From contig JAYJMM010000039.1 in the NCBI GenBank assembly GCA_037349105.1, positions 3,833,001-3,897,000 on the forward strand: 64,000 nucleotides of DNA, written 5' to 3'. The notes beneath the pieces were generated by a model that saw only the letters and a program-made list of their open reading frames with translations, was not told where the DNA came from and did no database searches. The position numbers were made by a program, and so were the translations under genes. This DNA comes from Limnomonas spitsbergensis. Its lineage: Eukaryota; Chlorophyta; Chlorophyceae; Chlamydomonadales. Below, one piece after another: positions 35,660 to 47,462 of this stretch; the stretch's first letter is position 1, and every line of letters begins with the position of its first letter.

Positions 35660-38171
35660 TGAAAGGGATCTAAGTTCTGGCTGACTGGTATGGACACAGA
35701 GAGCTGGGATCAGAGAGCGTTCAAGAGGCGGAGAGCCGGAGAGGTGGCAACGTCGAATTACAAAGGGTGGCACACTAGTTCGTAAGACTAGGGCAAGGAG
35801 AAATGGAGGATAACAGTGGTGGCACACTAGTTCGTAAGACTAGGGCAAAGAAAAATGACAGAAGGCCTAGTATAAATAGAGAGACACGAGAGGGTTCAAC
35901 TGCCGTAGGAAGATCAACGTTCAACTTCAAACTACCGAAGGAAAGTCTAGTCGACAGGTTAACTACCGAACGACCGGGAAGGGTGAAACCCTTACAAACT
36001 CCCCTACTAAGAGTCGAACGTCCTCGGAGACTTGAACTTTAAACATTCAAACTCAGAGAGGTAAGGCAAGGCAAGTGGACACTCAGGACCGAAAAACAAA
36101 GGACTACAGAAAATGAAATTGCAGATATATCCCAGAGAGTCGAAATCTAGACAGGCAAATCTAGATGGAGATCCCGAGGACAAACCCAGAAGGGTAAAGA
36201 AATGCAAAAACACCAAGGCAAATGCAGCAAAATTTACTGGAACACAAGTACAACTGACTAAGGACACGTTGAGGGAACGGCGGCGGCGACTAAATGCCCG
36301 AGGCAAAAAGGACAATTCTAGAAGAGCAAAGATCTGAGGAAAGGCACGTGAGGAAAGGACCTTAAACAAATAGAACAGGAACACGAGGGAACAGATTCAT
36401 GCAAGAGGACACGGAAATCTATTAGGCAAGCAAGGCTATGGTACTAGGGGAGCACTAGCGGCGGTACGCGCAAGCAAGGCTATGGTATTAGAGGAGCAAT
36501 GGCGGCAGTATGCGCAAGCAAGGCTGCATTACTAGCAGAGCAATGGCGGCGGTACGCGGCGGCGCCGCTGTGGGACAGTGGTAGGCCTTGGCAGAAGTAT
36601 CGTAGAGCATCATGGACGGACGAGGAGGCGGTGGAGGAGAGGACAAGGAACGAGGGACATAGGGAGCATGGTGGAGGAGAGGAGGAGCAACGAAGTAGGA
36701 ACGGCTGGGACAGTGGCGTAGGTTTGAGGTGTAAGGCTGGGACGAGGACGAGGGACGAAGGAGGGTGCTGAGGGAGGATGGGAGAAGCCGAAGACGAAAT
36801 GGCGTTGAGCATGGACGTGGTGGGCAAGGACGTAGGGGACAGTGGAGAACCGGGCAAGGTACGTAGGCGAGAGCAAGGCGGGAGAGAGACCGTGGAGGAG
36901 TGTCGATGTCATGGCGGTCAGTGGGCAATATCCAGCATGAGCTGGAGCTGCATGGAACATGAGTGGGTGTCAAGGGCATGGAGTCGACTGGTACGAAATT
37001 ATCAGAGGGCATGAGCCAGCAAGGACATTTCGGGGGGAAAACAACAGAAACGAGGATGAGGTAGGTGAAGACGATGGAGACTTGATGGGATCAGTGAACC
37101 GAAGGGAAGAACTGAGGGTCGTGAGACGAAAGGCAGAGGTGGACGAGCCAGGGAGTTCCGCGGACATGTGCCGGTAGGGAGCTGCATGGGAAGTCGACAG
37201 TCGTGAGGACAGTCAAAGAGCCAGAAAATCGAAGAGCGGTAGCCAATAAGAATTTCTTGGAGACGACAGTAGAGTACAGGGTCGGATCAGTGAAGACCGC
37301 GAGGCGAAGGGACGAGGGGTAACGAGGGAGACGAACACGATGGGACGGTGGGGGACGATGGGGACAAGGGTGAAAGCGTCAACAGTTGTACACGCTGTTT
37401 CTGAGATGGTTGCCATCGGGTTATACAAACTAGGGCAGCGCCACTCAGCGCTTTGTTGCAGTGGACCTGCCATGGAGGGCAGATGCCGACGAGGACAGGG
37501 GGCAGACACTGGCCGTGCGGCCATGTTCGAGGGAGCAGAAACATTTCCGCATGGCAGCGCGGAGATGCGTTCGATGTGACAGAGGCGACGAGGGAATATG
37601 GGCAACGAGGGGCAGAGATGTCGAAGGGACGGGGATTCAGAGGGGGGGACGGAGGCGGAGGTGACGAGGGAGGCAGAGATGACGAGGTAGGGGGGCCGAG
37701 GTGACGAGGGAGCAGGGATGACGAGGATGCAGAAGAGAGGCGATGTTGACAAGGTGACGATATGGCGGAGGATGTCGATGGTCGAGACAAGGTGAAGGGT
37801 CGAAGGATCGTAGACGGAGCTCTGAAACCAGTTGAAAGGGATCTAAGTTCTGGCTGACTGGTATGGACACAGAGAGCTGGGATCAGAGAGCGTTCAAGAG
37901 GCGGAGAGCCGGAGAGGTGGCAACGTAGAATTACAAAGGGTGGCACACTAGTTCGTAAGACTAGGGCAAGGAGAAATGGAGGATAACAGTGGTGGCACAC
38001 TAGTTCGTAAGACTAGGGCAAAACAAAAATGACAGAAGGCCTAGTATAAATAGAGAGACACGAGAGGGTTCAACTGCCGTAGGAAGATCAACGTTCAACA
38101 CACAAACTACCGAAGGAAAGTCTAGTCGACAGGTTAACTACCGAACGACCGGGAAGGGTGAAACCCTTACA
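35660..38171 (+). mobile_element. Non-autonomous LTR retrotransposon (copy 3)
   Basis: LTRs at 35660-35996 and 37833-38171. The right LTR has two 1-base insertions and at AACTGCCG matches its own left LTR, not the right LTRs of copies 1 and 2, which suggests conversion or independent change. Confidence 0.87.
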
Positions 38172-38260
38172 TCCATGGTTTGAGATCGGGGTTCAGGCTA
38201 CGGAAGATGAGGAACGCATGCAGTGCATCGCTCAGCCCATGTCCCCACGCCCTACACCCG

Positions 38261-38268
38261 CCCCCCCC
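38261..38268. other. Empty CACTA insertion site (copy 3)
   Basis: An uninterrupted run of 8 C, as in copy 2. Confidence 0.9.
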
Positions 38269-38289
38269 TCCCAGGTTTGGTAGTGAAAT

Positions 38290-38358
38290 ATCACGCACCG
38301 CAGGGCCAGGAACAGCCGCGAGGTGATGGAGAAGCAGTTGTTCATTCTCAACCCGGCG
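38290..38358 (+). pseudogene. Dynein heavy chain-like exon remnant B (copy 3)
   Basis: Equivalent of 16484-16552. Confidence 0.45.
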
Positions 38359-39032
38359 GTGTTTATTGTTCTTTCCTAATGCTCATGCATTTTTCTTCAC
38401 TATCCTGCACGTTTGGACGCATTCTATGATTTTTTTTTCCAGCATGTGCCCTCGCTATGCCTCTCATTACTCTCATGGGGGCCCGATGCAGCCAACAGGC
38501 TGAAAACTAGTATGTGAGTATTTTTCTAGTTTGCTTCAGAATGGATTCCTTGTCGAAATGTTCCCTCTTGACTATCCAGCAAGTTTGGAAGCATTATATG
38601 GTACTGTTTTTTTTCATCAGGACCTCCGGCTAGGCCTCTTGCGGGAGGGCCCAAGGCAGGCCGACAGGCTGAACACTTGGTCTATGAAACTTTTTCTAGT
38701 TTGTTTCAAAATGGATTCCATGTACACCTGTTCCTTCTTTACTATCCTACAAGTGTGGAGGCATTATAAGGTACTTTTTCCCATCAGGACCTCCAGCTAT
38801 GCCTCTTGCAGCTCAAGGTTGGCCGACGGCTGAAACTTGAAGATTTTGTCAAGTTTGTTTCAGAATAAATTCCATGTCCAAAATATTCCTTCTTGTCCAT
38901 CCTACAAATTTGAAAGCATGACATGATACTGTTTTCCCATCAGATGCTCTGGCAATTCATCTGAAGGCTCTCGGGGCGGGCTTAGCAGGGCCTGAGTTGG
39001 CATGAGCTGATTCTGCTTAAGTCAGGTCATTG

Positions 39033-39429
39033 TGTCACGACATATGGGTGCACCGCACGCTTGGGTGGCTTGTACATCCTTTTTGGTTTCGGATCCAGTC
39101 TGTTTTGTGGTACTTTGAGAATGCCTGGCTCGCTCCAAGCATTCTTCTCTTCTTACTCAAGCCAGTATACACGAAGTTAAATCACCATGTTTTTTTATCT
39201 GTTCTGGGACTAATTGACATGTGATATGTGATATTTCGGCCCCTTATCAAGGCCAGGAAACTACACTGATCGGAGATCTCTAGTTAACTCTACACTGATC
39301 CTTTCGCTCTAAGCCCACCTCATCCAGTATCAGGACCTGACAGCTACACAGTGAGAATATATCTAGTTAACACTACACATATTCACTATCTCTAGCTTCA
39401 GCACCTCTACTCCATCTCTCATTCTTCTT
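39033..39429 (+). repeat. F1-family A fragment (copy 3)
   Basis: Equivalent of 17227-17623. Confidence 0.85.
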
Positions 39430-40274
39430 GCCCGCACATGTGATTTTGTCAGGTGATTGGAAATTTACACAATATATAAGATCGCAGCGCCTTAAAATGG
39501 ACGCACAGTGGCGCACGGTATTTTCGGATGACCCTGCCTGGGCAGTTGGACCTGGTGGGTGCTCCGACGCAAAGCACGAGAAACATGCCTGACTCGACCT
39601 AATATTCGCGTTAAATGCGTATGGTTGTACATGTATCAATTCGGCAAGGGAGGGCTACCCAGGATCGCAAATTGCTTTCTGGCACTCACTCGATCGCATG
39701 GGCCTCGAGTTCCTACATAGCTGTCATCACCATGAGGGCCTGAATGAAGATCTTCAAGTATTCAGCAGGGTTAGCAGGGTATGCAATGGTTGAAAGGTCT
39801 CCATGGTCTCATTCATTGTTCATTGAAGGCTGCATCAGCTACAGTTTTCTATGTCAGCCCATGCAAAGTGAAAGAAGCCATGATCCCTTTTGTGCAGCTG
39901 GTCACAGACTGTGCATGCATGACGAGGCTGTTGGGCTAGCTCAATAAGTGTATCAGGATAATTTCATTCCAGATTTCACATTGGTACCGCACACATAACC
40001 TCAAGGGGAAACTGCTAACCGGTGCCGATATCAAAGTACCACAAAGGGCTTCACTACTTCGCTCTAACCTTGCACTTACTAGTACGATAATGATCTATAA
40101 TCCCAAATATTTCAGCCAGGTACATACAGATGCAAAAGGCCTAAGTATCGTCAAAGAGTGGCATGCAGACAAATCAGACGTTTCGTGGATAGTAACCGCT
40201 ATCAAACATGACGTAAAGCTCTCCCGCACTTGGATTAAGTCTGGTCATGAAAATAAGAAGAAAGTTCTTACGTT

Positions 40275-40922
40275 TTAACCGAAAAGTAATAATAGAAGCC
40301 TATAGCTTTGGAATGCCCCACTTGTGCTGACCGCTGACTCTTTCTGGGCTTTGCGGCAGTGAGAAAGACACAACCCGCAAGTTGCGCCCTTCGTCACTCG
40401 TTTGCTGCAACCAGCAGCAAACTTGCAAGGCACATGTCCAGTTTCTGTCAAGGGGACATGAAGCAGGAGCCCTTCAACTCCCGACGAAGCCAATGCTGCT
40501 TGGCCACTAGGCTGCTCAGTCTGCTTCCAAGGGAAAATCCAACTGACGCTTAGCTGTCTTTGCTGCGTTCTTGGCAGCTGAGATGCCCTTCAGCTGTGTG
40601 CGCAAGGCCAGCTTGGCCTCGTCCTCAGCCCGACATGCTGCTCCATGCCGTTTCAAAATATCCCTTCGGAGGCAGTTCATCAGCCTTTGAATGAAGAGTC
40701 CAAGCCGACCATAGTAGGCCCTCCCTCGTCTCAAGCTCCGTCAGCCATGCATTGAAGGCATCCTCCCGGTACCTCACCATGGACCGGAGCGTTGTGATGT
40801 CTACAATTGCTCTTCATAAGACCAGACAGAATGCAGCAACGGGCGGCTTGCATGCTGCTCGATGAGCCCATAATCCATGGACAAGTTGTCTGTGGTGCCC
40901 GGTAGAAGACCAGCGGGGTCCT
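40275..40922 (-). pseudogene. Minus-strand host gene, downstream part (interrupted by F2)
   Basis: From 40922 the minus strand reads DPAGLLPGTTDNLSMDYG, then a HASRPLLHSVWSYEEQ segment, a one-base frameshift, VDITTLRSMVRYREDAFNAW, LLWSAWTLHSKADELPPKGY, a second frameshift, then RAEDEAKLALRTQLKGISAA and a terminal cysteine-rich block (CKFAAGC..CGLCLSHC, 40493-40275 frame). Composition is strongly protein-like. Its upstream exons are at 58640-57909, beyond the 17-kb F2 insertion; joining at the 4-bp duplication gives an uninterrupted VMKDPAGL. The family is not recognised. A transposon-derived gene (for example of the KDZ group) is possible but unproven. The frameshifts and insertion make this copy a pseudogene. 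Confidence 0.6.
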
Positions 40923-41802
40923 TGTCGCACCATAAAGCAGTAAACGTGCCAATATGGTAAACTCCGGAATCTCCGGTAAAGGCGCCTTACAGAAGTGTCC
41001 TTCTACTCATAAACACGGTACATTACCGTACACACAGACTCCTTGTACTTCAGACAAGAGCTGTTAACTGGCTACTGTAAGGTTCGGCCCTAGCAGGAAG
41101 TCTCTCTGCCTAGGGGTAATGTCTGGGTGTCCCTGTCTTGTGGGTACCGCCCCTACTACTTCACTCTGAGAGCGGGGATGCTCGGGGTTGCGAAGGAACG
41201 GCGACGGAGGTGACTTTGTCCGTGGGTTTTGTCGCCGGGCGGACTCAGTTGGAAGCTGGTACGCCGAGAGCTCCTGGTCGGCTTTGCGCCTCCTGGTCTA
41301 TTTAGGTGAATATCTGCTTGGGACTGCTTGCCTGATTAGTCGTCTCCGATGGACGAGTAGTCAGGAATTGGCACCGTAGGTCGCGTGCTCTTCAGGGCGA
41401 GCTCCGTAGATCGCGTCGGCTGGGGATGACCAGTGATATGGATGGGGCTCGCTTGTCACTTGCTTATGCTATCACCACTTTCCGTGATGCTAGACTTGAC
41501 TGAAGTGTAAGGTACTGACTTAGTGGCTAGCAAGGGCTAGTATCCGTGAGAGCTAGGCCAATACTCTTTACACCAGAGGCCTGTCCTTCAAAAGGGACAA
41601 AAGTAGTAGCTTGGGCAATTGCCGGGATACAGGGACCCGGCAGGCCCAATTCAGAGTACAGATTATGCTAAATCACCCTGCGTAAGCGGGTTTCTAGGTC
41701 TCAGTTCAAATCAGGAGACTCCGCAGAGAAGCTGCGGAGGCTCCGCGGCCGCTAACGGCGGCTCAAACGGATCTGTCACGTATACGGTAATGTACTGTGA
41801 CA
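40923..41802 (-). repeat. F2 repeat A2-B2 (880 bp, continuous)
   Basis: On the minus strand begins TGTCACAGTACATTACC and ends GGTGCGACA. Plus positions 41166-41802 match A1 (57271-57908) and 40923-41166 match B1 (41805-42048). Confidence 0.88.
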
Positions 41803-41804
41803 GC

Positions 41805-42048
41805 TGTCGCACCATAAAGCAGTAAACGTGCCAATATGGTAAACTCCGGAATCTCCGGTAAAGGCGCCTTAGAGAAGTGTCCTTCTACTCATAAACACGG
41901 TACATTACCGTACACACAGACTCCTTGTACTTCAGACAAGAGCTGTTAACTGGCTACTGTAAGGTTCGGCCCTAGCAGGAAGTCTCTCTGCCTAGGGGTA
42001 ATGTCTGGGTGTCCCTGTCTTGTGGGTACCGCCCCTACTACTTCACTC
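41805..42048 (-). repeat. F2 repeat B1 (244 bp)
   Basis: Direct copy of 40923-41166, separated from A2 by exactly GC (41803-41804), which makes the join TGACAGCTGTCG. It is bounded on the internal side by a C-rich tract that is G-rich and polypurine-like on the element's strand. Confidence 0.9.
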
Positions 42049-43157
42049 GCCCCCCGCTCCTCAGCGTTAAGCCTAAAGGGCATGCGCTTGGAGCCGGAAA
42101 AAGGGGTCGGTACTGAAAGAAATCTGGAAAAATCTGTACGCCCAGAACTTGTCAGTTCCCTAACACTGAAGCCTCCTAACATCTGACTGCAATCCAGCCA
42201 GTCGAGAAAAAAAAATCCCCTGAAGAAAATCCACTGTAGGAAATGTGCTGCAGGACATCCACACAAGGAAATTCACCAAAGAAAAAATTCACTGAAACCC
42301 GTGGCGGACCCTAGGTCCACCCACGGTTCTGCACACTTGACAAAGGCCTCTGGGACCCTGATCTCTCTCCGGCCTGATCGGGGCACACAGAATCCGGTAC
42401 CGTCACCAGTGTCATGCTTGGTTGCAGGCATTAAAGGGTCAGAACCCATCAGAAACCCTCAGCAACCATCAGAAATCATCAGAAACCATCAGAAATCATC
42501 AGAAACCAGAATCTTAAAACTTCTGGAAAATATGTACGTAGAAGCTCAAATCGTCTCAGCAAATCTGCCTGGTTCAGGCTTTCTTCAAAAGAAAAAATCC
42601 ACAGAGTCTCAGCTGATGCGCAATGCGCAGAATCCTACAAATCCAGGCTGTTCAGCCCACTAATGGCTAGCAAACAGAGAAATTTTCAAAGTTATCAGGT
42701 TAAGCTAAGAACAACCGCTTCTCTCGCCCCACTGCGCCATAGCCGCCTGGTCTTCAATGGCCACAGGTAATGTGCGCCGTAGCAGCGTGATCCGCCCCCT
42801 GCTGTGTTATCATAGCCCGAGTTGACTAATTCCCCTCGCTCATCATCTTCATAACATATGTACTACCGTAGCCTTGCTGCTACGGTGTTTGAGAAACAAA
42901 TTTTCACTATGTTGCTGCGATAGCTTTAACTCCAATCCTGCATCTTCCGTCTTCGGTCCGTTGGCTGCCGGCCCACTGCCTGCCGGGTACTAGGACAAGC
43001 CGCGCTGCGTCTGCATTTTCTGCTCTGTAGGCGCCTGCCCGCTCCTTGCCAGTTACGGCGTGGGTAACGTCACGTGCTCAGCGGCCTTGCCGCTCTGGGC
43101 TCGGCCTCAGGTCTCGGTAAGCTCCGCAAGGGCTGACTCCTCCTCTTTGTTGGAAGC
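42049..43157. other. F2 interior, non-coding 3' part
   Basis: No recognisable pol gene. A plus-strand frame at 42301-42663 is not protein-like. Contains a short CATCAGAAACC-type tandem repeat at 42446-42515. Confidence 0.6.
42446..42515. repeat. 10-11-bp short tandem repeat
   Basis: Repeats of CATCAGAAACC and CATCAGAAAT. Confidence 0.8.
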
Positions 43158-45218
43158 CTAGCGCCACCTTGGCCCATCTATGGACCGCTCGCTGGGTGAC
43201 ATTGGCTTCTCTTCATCCAAGGAATATCTTTCTCCAAAAAGTCTCTCCCTCCAAGAAGCCTCTCGCGCCTCCTCCTCCTCCTCATCCGCCTCTTCCTCCT
43301 CTTCCATTTCATTCTCCTCTTCTGCCTCTTCCATCTCATTCTCCTCTTCTGCCGCATGCCTGTGATCTGTGACCAACAGGTCCCGCATTTCCAGGGCGAA
43401 CTTCTCCCACAGCACCACCTGCTGCGTCAGCACAGTGATCTGCTCCTCATCGGTCATGCACAAGTACCCTGGCACAGTGATCACGAACTTGCTCAGCTTG
43501 ACCCTGGTGGCCACTGGCAGCCCTTCATAGAACATGTGCGAGACCGAGTGCCTTCTGCCAAAGTAGTCCACTACATCCCTGGAGATATGTAGCAACTCAG
43601 CTGTGGACATGACTCTGTGCGCAAACGCCTCTACTGTCTCCTCTGGCTTGACCTCTGGATCCAAAGTGGTCTTGACTCCCAGCTTGATGTTGGTGATCGC
43701 GGATCTCTCATCCGAGGTCGGCTTTCCCACTTCCGCATGAACCACCTTGATCCACAAAGTCAGCAGCGAGGCCTCGCAACACTGCTCCTCTGCTGGGGCG
43801 ATCCACTGCTGCCTGATCCGTTCCACTTCTCTGGCAATTATGTTTCCTGCATGGGGCGCCGCCCTGATGGCTGCCATCAGCGGCCCCACGCTAGCTGGCT
43901 TGCTGTCCCAAAGCTTGACCAGCGACTTGATCAGCAGTGTCATAGCTGATGGCGACTGGCACGATCCAGCTATTTCTCCAGCCACCACAGCCAGCGCTGG
44001 CTGGTCATCTGACATTGCCAGCCTGTTGTGCGATCCCCAGTATCCACACGCCTGGCAATATTTCCTGGCTGCAACTGCGCCTGGGTGCGACATATCCAGG
44101 ACTGGCACGTTGCCTTGGATGGCTGGGATCTTGGTGACCTTGGTCACCCCTGTCAGCTGCAGGACCATCTGTTGATGCAGTTGCAGGGTCGCTCTCGCCT
44201 GCTCCCTGTCGATTCTCTTCATTTCTTGGTCGCTGGACTCCTGCCTGGTTCTTGGCATGCGCCTGTCCGCTCCCCTTGGCTCTGAATCCGCTGATTCTGA
44301 GCGCGATCCATATCCACCTCCTCTGCCTCCTGATGGACTGCGACCTGGATAGTATCTGTCGAATCTGTTGTCATCGTCCTCCCGATCTTCCCGTGACGGC
44401 CGTCTGCCTGCTCTTCCTACGGAGCTTCTACTCCCGTCGCGCGGCTGCCTCCCGGTCTCACCTCTGCCTGGTCCTGCCTGCCCTCTGGGCGGCTCCTGGC
44501 TTTGCCGATCCTGCTGTGCTCCCCTGCCGCATTCATCTGTTCCCCTGCGTGGCTCCTGGCTTTGCTGCCTTGGCTGTTCCCAGCTGTCTGCCTGCCCCCT
44601 GGGCGGCTCCTGGCCTTGCCGATACTGCTGTACTTCACCGCTTGCTTGCCCCCTGGGCTGCCCTTGGTTCTGCCTTCCTGGCTGCGTCCCTCCTGTGTAA
44701 TTCCTGGCGTAGGAATCAGATTGCGTTTCCCCTCTGGTTTCCTGCCTTCTTGGTCCACTGCTGCGCACACTGCCTGCAGGCTCGTCCTGTTGTGTTCCTC
44801 TTGCTGCGCCCTCTTGCCTTTTCCTCAGGAACTCCTCGATGTAATCCACCTGGGTTTCCTGGCATGTGTTCTCTTTGTCCTCGATTATGCGCAGGAGTGC
44901 ATAAGACTCTTGCCTGTTTGCTCTGCGCGTTGCTGCGCCTTGCTCAGCCATCCTGGCCAGCGATCGGCTAGTCAACTCCGCCCTTTCGCTGGCGGCTGGG
45001 CTACTGGCCCTGGGCTCTTTCCTGCCCCTTGGCCGCCCCCTGAGGCTTGGCTCGCTGCTGACCTCAAAAACCTCAGATCTGAGTGTTGGGGTTGGCGCGG
45101 TTATTGCTTGCTGCTGCCACCTTTGGACTTCCCTGAGCTCCTCAGGCCGCTGCACCGCTGTTTCAAATCCTTCCCATACTTGGTCCTCCTCATCTTCTGG
45201 CTCAGATGCAGGTTCCAC
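43158..45218 (-). pseudogene. F2 gag-like polyprotein, capsid-like C-terminal part
   Basis: The last 686 codons of a long minus-strand frame. Order: acidic N-part; a long low-complexity G/Q/R/E/P-rich region with many PPRGQ and RG repeats (likely nucleic-acid binding); a cysteine pair (CQACGYWGSH) resembling half a zinc knuckle; then a helical segment (LWIKVVHAEV, ITNIKLGVKTTLDPEVKPEE, YFGRRHSVSHMFYEGLP) that looks like a retrotransposon gag capsid domain; and a very acidic tract before the stop. The piece carries no ATG at its left limit because it continues in frame from 45225-45809 past a TGA codon (45227-45225). Confidence 0.6.
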
Positions 45219-45224
45219 CTGATG

Positions 45225-45809
45225 TCATGTTACCCCGTCGCACCATTCATCTGCGAAGGCCTTAACAGCAAGGGCTGCTTCGCGTCCTGCCCCTCCCTTG
45301 GACATCTGTCCAAGGGCGGCCAACAGCATTGCCCTGTCCTGCCCGGTGTGGGAAATACCCATCATGGCTTTTGTTGCCCATCCTTGCAGATGATGGGCCC
45401 TGAACTCCTCGATGGCTGTGACTTGATCCTGGAGCTGCGCGAATGTCCTGGAGCACACTTCCTTCCACAGGTTTGTTGCCCACTGCAAAAGTCCGGCCCA
45501 ACCGAATGGCTGCATCTGCTTCTCTGGCTCCCCTTCGCCGCTCACCACATCCACGGCCATGGAGCGCTCTGGCTCTCTAGGTCTGGTATCCTGCGCCTGT
45601 GCTGTACCTTGATAAAATCCGCGCAGGATTTCCTTGTGGCTGCCGCCTGCTCGCATCTGGCTGCTAGATCCCTCCTTGGGTGTCTGCACAGGTCTGCCCA
45701 CACTGGGCGTAAACTTGGACAGCGGCGTCCCGTAGACTGTGGATCCTGCCCCTCTTTTAATCGGCACCCTGCGTGGTCGCATTGGCTGCCTTGGGCGCAG
45801 CCCTTTCAC
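45225..45809 (-). pseudogene. F2 gag-like polyprotein, middle part
   Basis: 194 codons in the same frame as both neighbours, bounded by in-frame TAG (45815-45813) and TGA (45227-45225). Contains a PFGWAGLLQWATNLWKEVC segment. A diverged relative (PIGWNRLGQWATGVWKSVC) occurs near the N terminus of the same polyprotein at 56216-56451, so the gag has an internal domain duplication. No family beyond gag-like association. Confidence 0.5.
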
Positions 45810-45812
45810 TGG

Positions 45813-47003
45813 CTACCGCCCCTTCTCTTCTTGTATCGGATCAGGCAGCTCTTCCTCAGATATTAGGTCAGCCCACGGCTTTCCCACCGGTACAGCTGAC
45901 TTTTCCTGTGGTTCTTTGCTGCTCTGCGGGGCCTGCCTGGACACAGCAGGCTTGATCTCAGCTCCCTCGCGCTTGATCTCTGCATCACTGGCCTCAGCCG
46001 GGTCCTCACCCGGCTCCAGCCCCCTCTGGATGTTGGCATCCATGAGGTGCTCACATGCCCTGTCGCTGTGCTCGCACTTGTACCCGCAGAACATACATAC
46101 TCCTCCGGTGTTACGCCTCATGGCCTGACGCATGGCATTGCGGATGTCCATCGGCTGCTGACGGGCACCTGTTGCGCGATTCTCCCAGATCCTGGCCAGC
46201 TCCACATCTGCAGGCACCGCAGCATGGATTGCTACCAGGCACACATTCCTGCTGCTGCTGTCGTCCACGTGTGCTGGCACCGGAGACCTGCTGCTCCTAG
46301 CTGCTTCCACGTCACTGTCAGCTGCCTTGCCTGCCACTGCCTGGCTGGACTTGCTGCAGCCGTCAGGGCCCAGACTCAGGCTAGGGCTGGCTTGACCCAC
46401 TGGCCCACACGGCTCTGCTGAGCGGAAGCCCTCCTGCCTGGGCAATCTGGGCATGCACTCCTGGTGCTGCGGCGGCTGTGCCTCTTTTTTCGCCTCATGG
46501 CTGGCCTGCTCAGCCCCGTGCCCCCCGGGTAGTGCCACGTGCCATGCGACCATGGCTGTCTGCTGCAGCTGCTGCTCTTCCTCTTCCTCACCTGTAGGCA
46601 GCCGCGCCTGTAGGTTCTGTTTGGCATGATCCAAGCGATGCTTCACCATCCTCAGCTGTCTGGTCATCCTTATCTCCAATGCTATTATTGGCTGCCTGGC
46701 CACCCACAGCTGCCTGGCCATTCCTTTGAGCTTCTGCCGGTACCAATTAACCTTTTCCCTCAGCATGGGTATGGAGATTCCCTGCTCCTCTGACCCCTCA
46801 GGATTCTCTGCCGCCTCCAGCTGTTTGGTGGCCTGCTGGACCGCCCCTGGTTCTGATATTGGCACCTGGACCCCTCCTGGAGCTGCTGCCACTGGTGGTG
46901 TGACAGGCCTTTCCTCTTCTGGCTGGTGCATCTGCACCGGCACCGGCGCCTGCCTGTGCTCGTGGTCCTCAACCTCACTTGGGCCAACTGGTTCCTCAGC
47001 CAC
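45813..47003 (-). pseudogene. F2 gag-like polyprotein, zinc-knuckle-like part
   Basis: 396 codons in the same frame as its neighbours, bounded by TAG at 47027-47025 and TAG at 45815-45813. Proline/glutamate-rich start, a basic helical region (MLREKVNWYRQKLKGM, then RQLRMVKHRLDHAKQN), and a cysteine motif CMFCGYKCEHSDRAC, with spacing C-x2-C-x5-H-x4-C, close to a retroviral zinc knuckle. The frame continues without any frameshift into both neighbours. Confidence 0.55.
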
Positions 47004-47029
47004 CTTTTGGTTCAGCTTCTGCTCCTACG

Positions 47030-47462
47030 GATGCAGTTGGTCCGGCTCGCAGCCGCCGGCCACCACAAGTGTCACATGGGCTGCCTCCCTCGACAAACAC
47101 AAACGTGACGCCTTCACCTGCAGTTGGCCTGGCTCACAGCCACCGATCCCTACAGGTGTCACATGAATTGCCTCCCTCTGCAAGCACCGTCGTGACGCCT
47201 GCAACTGCAGTTGGCCTGGCTCACAGCCACCGGCCACCCCAGGTGTCACAGGAACGTCCTCCATCTGAAAACACAGCCGTGACGCCTGCACCTGCAGTTG
47301 GCACGGCTCGTGGCCATCGGTCACCACAGATGTCACAGGAACTGCCTCTCTCTGCAAACACAGCCGTGACGCATGCACCTGCAGTTGGCCTGGCTCACAG
47401 CCACCGGCCACCACAGTTTTCACAGGAGCTGCCTCCTTCTGCAAACACAGCCGTGAAGCCTG
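47030..47462 (-). repeat. 87-bp coding tandem repeats, block 1
   Basis: About five 87-bp units (29 codons) with the core GCCTGCACCTGCAGTTGG. Separated from block 2 by the hAT-like insertion. Confidence 0.9.

Larger units (their letters stand above)
30485..40595. repeat. Segmental tandem copy 3 (10.1 kb)
   Basis: Third copy. It lacks about 1.58 kb present in copies 1 and 2: the sequence runs from the inner end of the left inverted-repeat arm (34597) straight into the middle of the short TIR element, sharing about 2 bases at the join. Past 40595 the sequence continues into the upstream part of the minus-strand host gene. This copy therefore holds the original right flank, while copies 1 and 2 hold only the duplicated end. 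Confidence 0.95.

Noticed and set aside
43169..46627. Plus-strand frames of up to 454 codons (such as 44502-45866)
   Set aside because: Antisense shadows of the gag-like minus frame, with leucine/cysteine/proline-rich non-protein-like composition.
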